DNA from: Oxalobacteraceae bacterium UBA6704
GTDB taxonomy: Bacteria > Pseudomonadota > Gammaproteobacteria > Burkholderiales > Burkholderiaceae_D
Direction of reading: 5' to 3'
NCBI GenBank assembly: GCA_002454505.1
Contig: DKJA01000053.1
Span: 783 to 64,782, forward strand
Length of the DNA stretch: 64,000 nucleotides
The notes under the pieces were generated by a model. The model made no database searches, was not told the origin of the DNA, and saw nothing but the letters and a program-made list of their open reading frames with translations. The position numbers were made by a program, and so were the translations under genes. Of this stretch, positions 40,881 through 49,829 are shown piece after piece (positions within the stretch are counted from its first letter, which is position 1; each line of letters opens with the position of its first letter).

Positions 40881-41540
40881 CTAGCACTGTAACCGGTTAC
40901 CTTGCACGCCGCGCTCTTCCCCGAATGGCAGCTGGGCGGCCGCCGTGCGCTCCCGCACCAGCGAGTGGTTGAGCCGCAGCAGACCGCGCCGCAACCAGCT
41001 TTTCACCGTGCCCAGCGGCACGTCCAGGTGCTGCGACAATTCCGCATGGGCCATGCCCTGGCCGTACGTCAGCGCGATGCTCTGGCGCTGGCCCGGTTCC
41101 AGTTCGGCCAGCGCGGCCGGCAGCCGGTCGCGCAGCGACGCGTAAAAGGCCTGCCGGATCGGGTCGGCTTCGTCGCTGTCGGCCGCCGCCGCTTCTTCCA
41201 GCGCGGACGGGTCGTCGGCCTGCAGCGTCCACTGGCGCTCCAGCCGCTGGCTGCGCAGCAGGCTCAGCGCCTGGTTGCGCACGATCGTGATCAGCCACGT
41301 CATCGGGCTGCCGAAGGTGGGCTGGAAGCGGTGGGCACTGGTCCACACGTTGACATACGCTTCCTGCAGCACCTCTTCCGCATGCACCTGCGAGCCCAGC
41401 AGGCGCAGCGCGACATTGTGCAGATAGGCCCGCGTCAGCCCGTGCAGTTCGTTGAACGCATGTTCGCTGCCACCGGCCACGGCAGCCAACAGGTTGGCGA
41501 GGTGAGCTCGCCTTTCGGTAATCATTTCCATGGCGCGCAT
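40881..41540 (-). CDS. ECF-family RNA polymerase sigma factor
   Basis: A 219-residue ECF sigma factor. Region 2 (about 24-95, with HAEEVLQEAYVNVWTSAHRF and SPMTWLITIVRNQALSLLR) binds the -10 and core enzyme. Region 4 (about 145-195, with HAELSQHLDVPLGTVKSWLR) reads the -35. The likely start is ATG 41540 or 41525. The usual partner anti-sigma gene is not downstream; a LysR gene is there instead. It is divergent from the T6SS cluster, but there is no direct evidence that it controls it. Confidence 0.9.
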   Translation of the reverse strand: MRAMEMITERRAHLANLLAAVAGGSEHAFNELHGLTRAYLHNVALRLLGSQVHAEEVLQEAYVNVWTSAHRFQPTFGSPMTWLITIVRNQALSLLRSQRLERQWTLQADDPSALEEAAAADSDEADPIRQAFYASLRDRLPAALAELEPGQRQSIALTYGQGMAHAELSQHLDVPLGTVKSWLRRGLLRLNHSLVRERTAAAQLPFGEERGVQGNRLQC

Positions 41541-41599
41541 CGTGCAACAGCCGGGCGCGACCCGCCAATCGAATTATCGTATGGCTCACTATCAATTAT

Positions 41600-41626
41600 T
41601 TGAATGTCATAGAACGAAACTATAAT
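41600..41626 (+). promoter_or_regulatory. Candidate sigma-70 promoter for the T6SS cluster
   Basis: TTGAAT (41600-41605) and a perfect TATAAT (41621-41626) are separated by 15 bp, slightly short of the ideal 17. They lie in an AT-rich stretch about 110 bp upstream of pppA, the first gene of the T6SS cluster. No other good promoter was seen in the 198-bp gap shared with the divergent ECF sigma gene. Confidence 0.4.
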
Positions 41627-41738
41627 TGTATCAATTAAAGTTTCTACGTTGCAAGTCCTCTCTGCCTAAGGAAGGGCGTGGCGCATCCATCCCGGTTCCC
41701 TGCGCGTATCTCTGCCAGACCCGCTCCGAACCAGACCA

Positions 41739-42560
41739 ATGCAGCACACCGACATTCCCCCGGCCGCCGTGCCACTGCATCTGGCGCACGTACACGGCGT
41801 GAGCGATACGGGCCCGATCCGCCGCCACAACGAAGACCGCTTCCTGATCGACACCGCACTGGGCCTGGCCGCCGTGGCCGACGGCATGGGCGGCCACCAG
41901 GCGGGCGAGCAGGCCAGCGCCGGCACGCTCGCCGCGCTGCGCGAAGCGCTCGTGGCGGGCAGCGGCATCGATGCGCCGTCGCCCGATCCGGATGCCACCG
42001 AGGTGGACCTGCGCTGGCGCCACACCACCGACCTGCAGCGTGCGATCGCCCGTGCCAACGCCGCGCTGTACCGCGAGAACCGCGCGCGCGGCCATGCCGA
42101 CGGCCACGGTATGGGCACGACGCTGACCGGCTGGCAGTGGCTGCCCGAACTGGCGGCGATCGTGGCCTTCCACGTCGGCGACAGCCGCCTGTACCGCTAC
42201 CGCGACGGCGTGCTGCACCAGCTGACACGCGACCACACCGCTTACCAGCTCGCCCTCGAAGCCGGCACGCCCGGCGCGCTGCCGCCGCAGAACCTGCTGC
42301 TGCAGGCGGTCGGGCCGGCGGCGACGGTCGTCCCCGACATTGCGGTACATGCCGTGCGCGCCGGCGACCTGCTGCTGTTATGCAGCGACGGACTGCATGG
42401 CTGGGTGCCGCACGCGGAACTGCAGCAGGCGCTCGCCGATGCAGGCGATGAATCCGACGCGGCATGCGCACACCTCATCGCCCTGGCCAAGCAGCACAGC
42501 AGCCGCGACAACATCACGGCCGTGCTGGCGCGCTTCGACGCAGCTGCCGGCAGCGCCTGA
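41739..42560 (+). CDS. pppA: T6SS-associated PP2C-type protein phosphatase
   Basis: A 273-residue PPM/PP2C phosphatase. Metal- and phosphate-binding motifs are present: RRHNEDRF (residues 28-35), VADGMGGHQAG (47-56), MGTTLTG, HVGDSRLYR and SSRDNITAVL. It has no membrane segment. In T6SS clusters PppA removes the phosphate that PpkA adds to the FHA scaffold, setting the threshold for assembly. Its place upstream of tssA, with tagH and a Ser/Thr kinase in the same cluster, supports that role. Confidence 0.9.
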   Translation: MQHTDIPPAAVPLHLAHVHGVSDTGPIRRHNEDRFLIDTALGLAAVADGMGGHQAGEQASAGTLAALREALVAGSGIDAPSPDPDATEVDLRWRHTTDLQRAIARANAALYRENRARGHADGHGMGTTLTGWQWLPELAAIVAFHVGDSRLYRYRDGVLHQLTRDHTAYQLALEAGTPGALPPQNLLLQAVGPAATVVPDIAVHAVRAGDLLLLCSDGLHGWVPHAELQQALADAGDESDAACAHLIALAKQHSSRDNITAVLARFDAAAGSA

Positions 42561-42570
42561 CAGCAACATT

Positions 42571-42605
42571 GCTCAGAAAATGGGGACAGACCCCATTTTT
42601 CGAGC
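42571..42605 (+). terminator. Hairpin of the GGGGACAG repeat type after pppA, possible terminator
   Basis: GCTCAGAAAATGGGG (42571-42585) and CCCCATTTTTCGAGC (42591-42605) form an inverted repeat with two mismatches and a 5-base loop (ACAGA). The T-rich 3' arm gives a weak intrinsic-terminator look. The same GGGGACAG core occurs in the larger repeat at 34177-34284, so it may be a dispersed repeat rather than a dedicated terminator. The remaining gap to tssA (about 160 bp) shows nothing else of note. Confidence 0.5.
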
Positions 42606-42763
42606 AACATTTCCTGACAAACAGGGCGGCCCGGCGATCCGGCTGTCCCCCAATTTGCCGGCGTGCAGCGCATGCGTTGGCGACGGGCGTTCTTTGCATC
42701 CGCTGCATCCAGTTCACCGCCGGGCGCGTATCTCCTGCTGAATCAACCGGGCACGAACGAAAA

Positions 42764-43786
42764 ATGAACGAGACCACACCAACCGCTTACGCCGCCTTCG
42801 CCGTGCCACTGAGCGACACCGCGCCAAGCGGCGCGAACCTCGAATACGACCCGCTGTTCCAGGCGCTGGAGGCGGCGGTGCGCGGCACGCCCGAAGTCGA
42901 ATACGGCAGCACGATCACGGCGGCGCAGCCGCCCGACTGGCGCGCCGCGCACGCGCTGGCATTGCAGCTGATGGAGAGCACCCGCGACCTGCGCGTGACG
43001 GTTGCCTACACCCGCGCTTTGCTCGGCCTCGAAGGCGTCAGCGGACTGGCCACCGGCCTCGATTTACTTGCGCAGCTGCTCGCACAGCAGTGGCAAACGG
43101 TGCATCCGCAACTGGAAGCGGAAGACGATTTCGATCCCATGTTGCGCGTCAACGTGCTGGCCGCATTGGCCGCACCGGGCGAGCTGCTGCGCGAACTGCG
43201 CGATGCGCCGCTGGTGCAAGTGCGCGCACTGGGCAGCTTCACCTTGCGCGACATCGACGCGGCGCAAACCGATGCGGAGCCGCCGGCGAAAGTGACGCAG
43301 GCCGTCATCGATGCCGCCTTCGCCGCGGCCGAACCGCAGCACCTGGCCGACACCCTGGCGGCACTGGACGCCGCGCTGGCCAGCGTGCATGCCATCGAAC
43401 GGCAGCTGGCGCAGCACGTCGCCGCCGGCCAGTCGGTGGACCTGGCGCCGCTGACCACGCTGCTGGCGCGCGCCGCTGCGGCAGTGCGCCCACACCTGCG
43501 CGAAGCCGCATTGCCGCTGGAGGCCACCGTGGCGGATGCCGTGGCAGTGGCGGTGCAGCGCGCCGCGCCCGGCGTGTACACGATCACGAGCCGCGCCGAT
43601 GTCGTGCGGCTGCTCGATGGCCTGTGCGCGTATTACGCCGAACACGAACCGGCCAGCCCGCTGCCGCTGCTGTTCCAGCGCGCGAAGAGGCTGGTGGATG
43701 CCAGTTTCGTCGAACTGCTGCAGGACCTTGCGCCGGATGCGCTGGCGCAGCTGGCGCATGCCAGCGGCGTGCGGCACGAGGTTTAA
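42764..43786 (+). CDS. tssA: T6SS cap protein TssA
   Basis: A 340-residue TssA. The ImpA_N domain is at about residues 10-130 (PLSDTAPSGANLEYDPLFQA, RDLRVTVAYTRALLGLEG, QWQTVHPQLEAEDDFDPMLR). A variable helical region and a C-terminal segment (HEPASPLPLLFQRAKRLV) follow. TssA primes sheath assembly at the baseplate. The frame extends far upstream, but the ATG at 42764 starts at the conserved domain. Confidence 0.9.
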   Translation: MNETTPTAYAAFAVPLSDTAPSGANLEYDPLFQALEAAVRGTPEVEYGSTITAAQPPDWRAAHALALQLMESTRDLRVTVAYTRALLGLEGVSGLATGLDLLAQLLAQQWQTVHPQLEAEDDFDPMLRVNVLAALAAPGELLRELRDAPLVQVRALGSFTLRDIDAAQTDAEPPAKVTQAVIDAAFAAAEPQHLADTLAALDAALASVHAIERQLAQHVAAGQSVDLAPLTTLLARAAAAVRPHLREAALPLEATVADAVAVAVQRAAPGVYTITSRADVVRLLDGLCAYYAEHEPASPLPLLFQRAKRLVDASFVELLQDLAPDALAQLAHASGVRHEV

Positions 43787-43824
43787 CGCATCACCGCCCT
43801 TCACCGATATCAAGGAGATAAACC

Positions 43825-44337
43825 GTGGCACAGGAAAGCAGTCAGAAATTCATCGGGCGCAACCGCGCGCCCCGCGTGCAGATCGATTACGACGTGGAGA
43901 TCTACGGCGCCGAAAAAACCGTCCAGCTGCCGTTCGTCATGGGCGTGTTTTCCGACCTGGCCGGCAAGCCGGTCGAGCCGCTGCCGCCCGTCGCCGACCG
44001 CAAATTCCTCGAAGTGGATGTCGACAATTTCGACGAGCGGCTGAAATCGATGAAGCCCCGCGTGGCGTTCGACGTGCCGAACACGCTGACCGACAACGGC
44101 AATCTGGCCGTCGACATCACGTTCGAGAACATGGACGACTTCACGCCGGCCGCCATCGCCCGCAAGGTCGAGCCGCTGCGCCGGCTGCTGGAAGCGCGCA
44201 GCCAGCTGTCCAACCTGCTGACCTATATGGACGGCAAGACGGGCGCCGAGGAGCTGATCGCCAGGCTGCTGGCCGATCCGGCGCTGATGCAGGCGCTGAC
44301 GTCGGCACCGAAGCCAACCGAATCTGCATCCGAATAA
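43825..44337 (+). CDS. tssB: T6SS sheath small subunit TssB
   Basis: A 170-residue VipA/TssB. Family motifs include SSQKFIGRNRAPRVQIDYDV near the start, LPFVMGVFSDLAG, and DNFDERLKSMKPRVAFDVPN. It pairs with TssC to form the contractile sheath. It is 38 bp after tssA and 18 bp before tssC. Confidence 0.96.
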   Translation: MAQESSQKFIGRNRAPRVQIDYDVEIYGAEKTVQLPFVMGVFSDLAGKPVEPLPPVADRKFLEVDVDNFDERLKSMKPRVAFDVPNTLTDNGNLAVDITFENMDDFTPAAIARKVEPLRRLLEARSQLSNLLTYMDGKTGAEELIARLLADPALMQALTSAPKPTESASE

Positions 44338-44355
44338 CTTCATCGAGGATCCCGC

Positions 44356-45852
44356 ATGTCCACCGCAACCGAAGCTACCGGCGCGCAGCAGGCCAGCGTC
44401 GCCACCACCACCGGCGGCGATTTCGCCAGCCTGCTGCAGCAGGAATTCAAACCAAAGAACGACAAGGCCCGTGATGCCGTCGAAAACGCCGTCCGCACGC
44501 TGGCCGAACAGGCGTTGCAAGGCACCGCGCTGGTATCCGGCGACGTGCTGGCCACCGTCGAAGGCCTGATCGCGGAACTGGACCGCAAGCTGTCCGACCA
44601 GATCAACCACATCCTGCACCACAAGGATTTCCAGAACGTGGAAAGCGCCTGGCGCGGCCTGCACTACCTCGTCAACAATACCGAGACGGACGAGTCGCTG
44701 AAGATCCGCGTGATGAACGTGTCGAAGCAGGAGATGCACCGCACGCTGCGCAAGTTCAAGGGCGTGGCATGGGACCAGAGCCCGATCTTCAAGAAGCTGT
44801 ATGAAGAGGAGTACGGCCAGTTCGGCGGCGAGCCGTATGGCGCCTTCGTGGCCGACTACTACTTCGACAACAGCGCGCCGGACGTCGAGCTGCTGACGCA
44901 GATGGCGCAGATCGGCGCCGCCGCCCACGCACCGCTGATCACGGCGGCAGATCCCAGCGTGATGCTGATGGACTCCTGGCAGGAGCTGGCCAACCCGCGC
45001 GACCTGACGAAGATCTTCCAGACGCCGGAACACGCCGCATGGCGCTCGTTCCGCGCCTCCGACGACGCGCGCTACGTGGGCCTGGCGATGCCGCGCTTCC
45101 TGGCCCGCGCACCGTATGGCGCGAAGACGAACCCCGTCGAGGAATTCGATTTCGAAGAGCGCACCAGCGCGGCCGGCAGCACCGACTTCACGTGGTCCAA
45201 CGCGGCCTATGCGATGGCGGTGAACATCAACCGTTCGTTCAAGCTGTATGGCTGGTGCTCGCAGATCCGCGGCATCGAGTCGGGCGGTGCCGTCGAAGGC
45301 CTGCCGGTGTACACCTTCCCCACCGACGATGGCGGTGTGGACATGACATGCCCGACGGAGATCGCGATCTCCGACCGCCGCGAAGCGGAGCTGGCCAAGA
45401 ACGGCTTCATGCCGCTGGTGCACAAGAAGAACAGCGACTTCGCCGCCTTCATCGGCGCGCAGTCGATGCACAAGCCGGCCGAATACGACGATCCGGACGC
45501 CACCGCCAACGCGAACCTGGGCGCGCGGCTGCCTTACCTGTTCGCCACCTGCCGCTTCGCGCATTACCTCAAATGCATCGTGCGCGACAAGGTGGGCTCG
45601 TTCAAGGAACGCAGCGACATGCAGGTGTGGCTGAACAACTGGATCGGCCGCTACGTCGAGCACAACCCGGCCACGGCCACCGAAGCGGACAAGGCCCGCA
45701 AGCCGCTGGCCGGTGCCGAAGTCGTCGTCGAGGAAATCGACGACAACCCGGGCTACTACAGCGCCAAGTTCTACCTGCGCCCGCACTACCAGCTCGAAGG
45801 CCTGACCGTGTCGCTGCGGCTGGTATCGAAACTGCCATCGGCCAAGGCCTGA
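44356..45852 (+). CDS. tssC: T6SS sheath large subunit TssC
   Basis: A 498-residue VipB/TssC, the usual length. Motifs include ALVSGDVLATVEGLIAELDR, NVESAWRGLHYLVNNTETDE, KKLYEEEYGQFGGEPYGAFV and the C-terminal YYSAKFYLRPHYQLEGLTVS. It forms the contractile sheath with TssB. Confidence 0.97.
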   Translation: MSTATEATGAQQASVATTTGGDFASLLQQEFKPKNDKARDAVENAVRTLAEQALQGTALVSGDVLATVEGLIAELDRKLSDQINHILHHKDFQNVESAWRGLHYLVNNTETDESLKIRVMNVSKQEMHRTLRKFKGVAWDQSPIFKKLYEEEYGQFGGEPYGAFVADYYFDNSAPDVELLTQMAQIGAAAHAPLITAADPSVMLMDSWQELANPRDLTKIFQTPEHAAWRSFRASDDARYVGLAMPRFLARAPYGAKTNPVEEFDFEERTSAAGSTDFTWSNAAYAMAVNINRSFKLYGWCSQIRGIESGGAVEGLPVYTFPTDDGGVDMTCPTEIAISDRREAELAKNGFMPLVHKKNSDFAAFIGAQSMHKPAEYDDPDATANANLGARLPYLFATCRFAHYLKCIVRDKVGSFKERSDMQVWLNNWIGRYVEHNPATATEADKARKPLAGAEVVVEEIDDNPGYYSAKFYLRPHYQLEGLTVSLRLVSKLPSAKA

Positions 45853-45880
45853 TTTCACTCACCACTGTTAAAGGCACATC

Positions 45881-46360
45881 ATGATTCTTCTGAAATTCTC
45901 CACGCAGATCAAGGGCACGTCGAACGTGGCCGGCCACGCCGACTGGATCACCATCGACGCGCTGCAGATGGGCGTCGGCCGCGCCATCTCCATCAGCGGT
46001 GGCGGCACCGACCGCGACACGAGCAATCCGTCGTTCTCGGAAATCTCGCTGACCAAGGCCACCGACATCGCGTCGGCCGACCTGTTCATGCAGGCCGTCT
46101 GCGGCAAGAGCCTGGGCAAGGCCGAGATCCACTTCATCCAGACCGGCGGCTCGGACAAGAAGCAGCAGGTGTTCCTGACCATCGAACTCGATAGCCCGAT
46201 CATCAGCTCGTACTCGGCCAGCAGCGGCGGCGAGCGCCCCAGCGAAACGTTCTCGATCAACTTCACCAAGATCAGCTACAAGTACGACTCCTTCACCGGC
46301 GACAACGTCGTCACCGGCACGCCGAAGAAGTGGGACCTGGAAGCCAACGCGGTCTATTGA
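45881..46360 (+). CDS. tssD: T6SS tube protein Hcp
   Basis: A 159-residue Hcp. It contains LLKFSTQIKGTSNVAGHADW at the start, SLTKATDIASADLFMQAVCG and the C-terminal FSINFTKISYKYDSF. Hcp hexamers stack into the inner tube and can carry small effectors. Position between tssC and tssE is canonical. No toxin extension is present. Confidence 0.96.
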   Translation: MILLKFSTQIKGTSNVAGHADWITIDALQMGVGRAISISGGGTDRDTSNPSFSEISLTKATDIASADLFMQAVCGKSLGKAEIHFIQTGGSDKKQQVFLTIELDSPIISSYSASSGGERPSETFSINFTKISYKYDSFTGDNVVTGTPKKWDLEANAVY

Positions 46361-46372
46361 TCGTTACCGACC

Positions 46373-46882
46373 ATGGCCGAACTGCTCAGCACCGAACGCC
46401 TGCAGCCCGCGCTGCTCGACCGCCTGACCGACGACGACCGGCAGACGGCGGCCGAAGCGCGCGACAAGCGGGTGCTGTCGATGCGCGGCCTGCGCCGGGC
46501 CGTGCTGCGCGACCTGGGCTGGCTGCTGAACAGCACCGGCCTGGCGGCCGTGCAGCCGCTCGATGGCGCGCCGCTGGCAGCGCAGTCGGTGCTGAACTAC
46601 GGCATGCCGGACCTGACGGGCAAGAGCACGTCGGGCCTGGACCGCGCGGAACTGGCGCGCCGCATCCGCCAGGCGATCTGGGATTTCGAGCCCCGCATCC
46701 TGCGCGACAGCGTGCGCGTCGTCGCGCTGTCGCCCGGTGCGGCACCGAACCAGCTGGCGTTTGAAATCCACGGCGAACTGTGGGGCCAGCCGCTGCCCGA
46801 GCGGCTCTATCTGAAAACGGAACTGGACCTGGAAATCGGCGAGCTGCGGCTGTTCGACATGGAAGGCGGAGGCGCACGTTGA
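46373..46882 (+). CDS. tssE: T6SS baseplate protein TssE
   Basis: A 169-residue gp25-like baseplate protein. It shows LLDRLTDDDRQTAAEARDKR, LRDLGWLLNS, SVLNYGMPDLTG and the gp25-type IRQAIWDFEPRILRDSVRV. It links the sheath to the baseplate wedge. The stop overlaps the tssF start (TTGA). Confidence 0.94.
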   Translation: MAELLSTERLQPALLDRLTDDDRQTAAEARDKRVLSMRGLRRAVLRDLGWLLNSTGLAAVQPLDGAPLAAQSVLNYGMPDLTGKSTSGLDRAELARRIRQAIWDFEPRILRDSVRVVALSPGAAPNQLAFEIHGELWGQPLPERLYLKTELDLEIGELRLFDMEGGGAR

Positions 46883-48753
46883 ATCCGGCCCTGCTGCGCT
46901 ATTACGAAAGCGAACTGCAGCACCTGCGCGACATGGGGGGCGAGTTCGCCCGCGATTTCCCGAAGATCGCCGGCCGCCTCGGGCTCGAAGCGCAGGCCTG
47001 CGCCGATCCGTACGTGGAGCGGCTGCTGGAAGGCTTCAGCTTCCTCGCCGCGCGCGTGCAGCTGAAGGTCGACGCGGAATTTCCCCGCTTTACCAATCAC
47101 CTGCTGGAACTGGTGTATCCCCATTACCTGGCACCGACGCCGGCGATGGCGGTGGTGCAGTTGCAGCCGGACATGGACGAGGGCAGCCTCGCGCAAGGCT
47201 TCACGGTGCCGCGCGGCAGTCCGCTGCACAGCCAGTTGGGCAAGGACGACCACACGGCCTGCGAGTTCCGCACCGCCCACGACGTGACGCTGTGGCCGGT
47301 GGAGCTGGCCGAGGCACGCTACTTCGCTTGCGGCAGCCAGCTCGACGGCATCGACCTGTCGCGCCTGGGCGGCGTGAAGGCGGCGCTGCGCCTGCGGCTG
47401 CGGGCCGGTGCCGGCCTGCGCTTCGACGAACTGACGCTGGACCGCCTGCCGCTGTACCTGCGCGGCAGCGATGCGTTGCCGGCGCGGCTGCTCGAAGCGC
47501 TGCTGGCCCAGGCGGCGGGTATCGTCGCCATGCCTTCGGGTGCTGCACCGCGGGCCTGGCACCAGTTCATCCCGCGCAGCGCACTGCGTGCGATGGGCAG
47601 CGACGACAGCGAAGCGCTGCTGCCGCCCGGCCCGCGCAGCTTCCAGGGTTACCGGCTGCTGCAGGAATACTTCGCGCTGCCGCAGCGCTTCATGTTCGTC
47701 GAACTGGGCGGACTGGCTGCGGCGCTGCAGCGCTGTGCCGCGTCCGAAATCGAGATCGTGGTGCTGTTCAGGCGCCATGAGCCGTCGCTGGAAACGCTCG
47801 ATGCCGGCAATCTCGGCCTGTACTGCACGCCGGCCATCAACCTGTTCCCGAAACGGGCCGACCGCGTGCACCTGTCGGACCAGCAGTCCGACTATCACGT
47901 GGTGCCGGACCGCACGCGGCCGATGGACTACGAGATCTACCAGGTGCAGGCGGTGACCGGCTACGGCAGCGGCGCCGATGCGGTGCAGACGTTCCAGTCT
48001 TTTTATCGGGCCAACGACCTGCGTGCCGCCGCGCCTGGCGCTTACTACCAGGTGCGGCGCGATGCGCGGCGGCTGTCGGACCGCCAGCGGCGGCATGGCC
48101 CCCGCTCCAGCTACGTCGGCAGCGAGATCTTCCTGTCGCTGGTCGATGCGAGTGCCGCGCCGTTCGACACGGGCTTGCGCCAGCTGGGCGTGGACACATT
48201 GTGCAGCAACCGGGATCTGGTCCTTAGCATGCCATTGGGCAGCGGCAGGACGGACTTCACGATCGCCACCGGCGCGCCCGTCAGGTCGGTGCGCTGCGTG
48301 GCCGGCCCCACGCAACCGACACCATCATATGCGGAAGGCGAAACGGCGTGGCGGCTGGTCAGCCACCTGTCGCTCAACTACCTGTCGCTGCTCGACCAGG
48401 ATGCAACGACCGGCGCGGCCGCACTGCGTGACCTGCTGCGGCTGTACTGCGGCAGTGCGGACAGCGCGGCCCACAAGCAGATCGAGGGTGTGCGTTCGAT
48501 CCAGGCCGAGCCCATCGTGCGCCGGCTGCCCGTCGCGGGACCGATCACGTATGGCCGCGGCCTGCAGGTGACCGTCACGCTGGATGAAGCGGCGTTCGAG
48601 GGCAGCGGCGTGTTCGTGCTGGGCATGGTGCTGGAACGGTTCTTCGCCAAGTACGCGAGCCTGAATGCATTCACCGAAACCGTCGTCAGGACCGCCGCGC
48701 GCGGCACCGTGATGGCATGGCCGGCCAGGGTGGGGCAATGCGTGATCGTGTAA
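46879..48753 (+). CDS. tssF: T6SS baseplate protein TssF
   Basis: A 624-residue TssF. The start is taken as TTG 46879, which has a GGAGG site 6 bases upstream, overlaps the tssE stop, and gives the standard N-terminus MNPALLRYYESELQHLRDMG. Other motifs are FPKIAGRLGLE, DPYVERLLEGFSFLAARVQL and the C-terminal FVLGMVLERFFAKYASLNAF. TssF and TssG form the wedge of the baseplate. Confidence 0.95.
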   Translation: MNPALLRYYESELQHLRDMGGEFARDFPKIAGRLGLEAQACADPYVERLLEGFSFLAARVQLKVDAEFPRFTNHLLELVYPHYLAPTPAMAVVQLQPDMDEGSLAQGFTVPRGSPLHSQLGKDDHTACEFRTAHDVTLWPVELAEARYFACGSQLDGIDLSRLGGVKAALRLRLRAGAGLRFDELTLDRLPLYLRGSDALPARLLEALLAQAAGIVAMPSGAAPRAWHQFIPRSALRAMGSDDSEALLPPGPRSFQGYRLLQEYFALPQRFMFVELGGLAAALQRCAASEIEIVVLFRRHEPSLETLDAGNLGLYCTPAINLFPKRADRVHLSDQQSDYHVVPDRTRPMDYEIYQVQAVTGYGSGADAVQTFQSFYRANDLRAAAPGAYYQVRRDARRLSDRQRRHGPRSSYVGSEIFLSLVDASAAPFDTGLRQLGVDTLCSNRDLVLSMPLGSGRTDFTIATGAPVRSVRCVAGPTQPTPSYAEGETAWRLVSHLSLNYLSLLDQDATTGAAALRDLLRLYCGSADSAAHKQIEGVRSIQAEPIVRRLPVAGPITYGRGLQVTVTLDEAAFEGSGVFVLGMVLERFFAKYASLNAFTETVVRTAARGTVMAWPARVGQCVIV

Positions 48754-49829
48754 CAGCGCTTGTAACAGCGCCTGCAACAACGCCTGCAGCGCTGCTCGAC
48801 CGCCTGGCCGACGCGCCGGCCGATTTCGATTTCTACGCGGCGCTGCGGCTGCTCGAATGTGCGCATCCGCAACTGCCCCGCATCGGCCAGGCGCAGCGCC
48901 CGCGCGACGAGGCGGTGCGCTTCGGCCAGCAGCCGTCGCTGGCGTTCGAACCGGCGATGCTGGCCGGCCTGGAGCGCGACGAAGACGGCAGCGGAGCACC
49001 CCGACTGCTGGTTAACTTCTTCGGCCTGCTGGGCGCCAATGGCCCGCTGCCGATCCACATCACCGAATACATCCGCGACCGCGAACGCAATGCCGCCGAT
49101 CCTACGCTGGCCCGGTTCCTCGACGTATTCCAGCACCGGATGATCAGCCTGTTGTACCGGGCCTGGTCGAATGCGCAGCCGGCCGTCAGCCTGGATCGTC
49201 CCGGCACCGACCGCTTTGCCGGCTATGTCGGCGCGCTGATCGGCATCGGCATGCCGTCGCTGCGCGAGCGCGATGCGGTGCCGGATTTCGCCAAGCTCCA
49301 TTACGCCGGCCGGCTGGCGCCCCATGCCGCCAGCGCTGATGGCCTGGCCGCGATTGTCGGCGACTTCCTGCAGGTGCCGGTGCGGGTGCAGCAGTTCGTC
49401 GGCCACTGGATGCGGCTGCCGGCCGATGGCCTGTGCCGGCTGCGCAGCGGGCCGGATGCCGAAGTGCTGGGACAGACCACGGTGCTGGGCAGGCAGGTGT
49501 GGAACGCGCAGCACAAGTTCCGGCTGGTGATCGGCCCCGTCGATGCCGCGCAACTGAAGGAGCTGCTGCCCGGCACCGAAGGCATGCGCCGCGTGACGGC
49601 GTGGGTGCGCCAGTACGCCGGCCTGGCGCTGGACTGGGACGTCAACCTCGTCGTCGACAAGGAAGCGGTGCCCGGGCTGCGGCTGGGCACCGCGGCGCTG
49701 GGGTGGACCAGCTGGCTGCGGGGCAGGCCGCCTGCGCACGATGACCGCCAACTGCGCTTTGCGCCGCAGCGGCGCGGCCACGAAACCAATCTCGATGAAA
49801 GGACTACGCATGTCGTACAAGCTCAATAA
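48738..49829 (+). CDS. tssG: T6SS baseplate protein TssG
   Basis: A 363-residue TssG. It shows DFYAALRLLECAHPQLPRIG, RFGQQPSLAF, VNFFGLLGANGPLPIHITEY and RLPADGLCRLR. The ATG at 48738 overlaps the end of tssF; an in-frame ATG 7 codons earlier is possible. Short tandem GTAACAGCGC-like repeats encode its first residues. Confidence 0.94.
   Translation: MRDRVTALVTAPATTPAALLDRLADAPADFDFYAALRLLECAHPQLPRIGQAQRPRDEAVRFGQQPSLAFEPAMLAGLERDEDGSGAPRLLVNFFGLLGANGPLPIHITEYIRDRERNAADPTLARFLDVFQHRMISLLYRAWSNAQPAVSLDRPGTDRFAGYVGALIGIGMPSLRERDAVPDFAKLHYAGRLAPHAASADGLAAIVGDFLQVPVRVQQFVGHWMRLPADGLCRLRSGPDAEVLGQTTVLGRQVWNAQHKFRLVIGPVDAAQLKELLPGTEGMRRVTAWVRQYAGLALDWDVNLVVDKEAVPGLRLGTAALGWTSWLRGRPPAHDDRQLRFAPQRRGHETNLDERTTHVVQAQ

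Noticed and set aside
40897..41595. A 232-codon minus-strand frame overlapping the ECF sigma gene
   Set aside because: The sigma factor motifs are in the other frame; this translation is Arg/Ala/Gly-rich and has no domain.
48750..48795. Short GTAACAGCGC/CTGCAACAACGC-like tandem repeats at the start of tssG
   Set aside because: Too short and imperfect for a CRISPR or functional repeat; they simply encode an Ala/Thr/Val-rich N-terminus.
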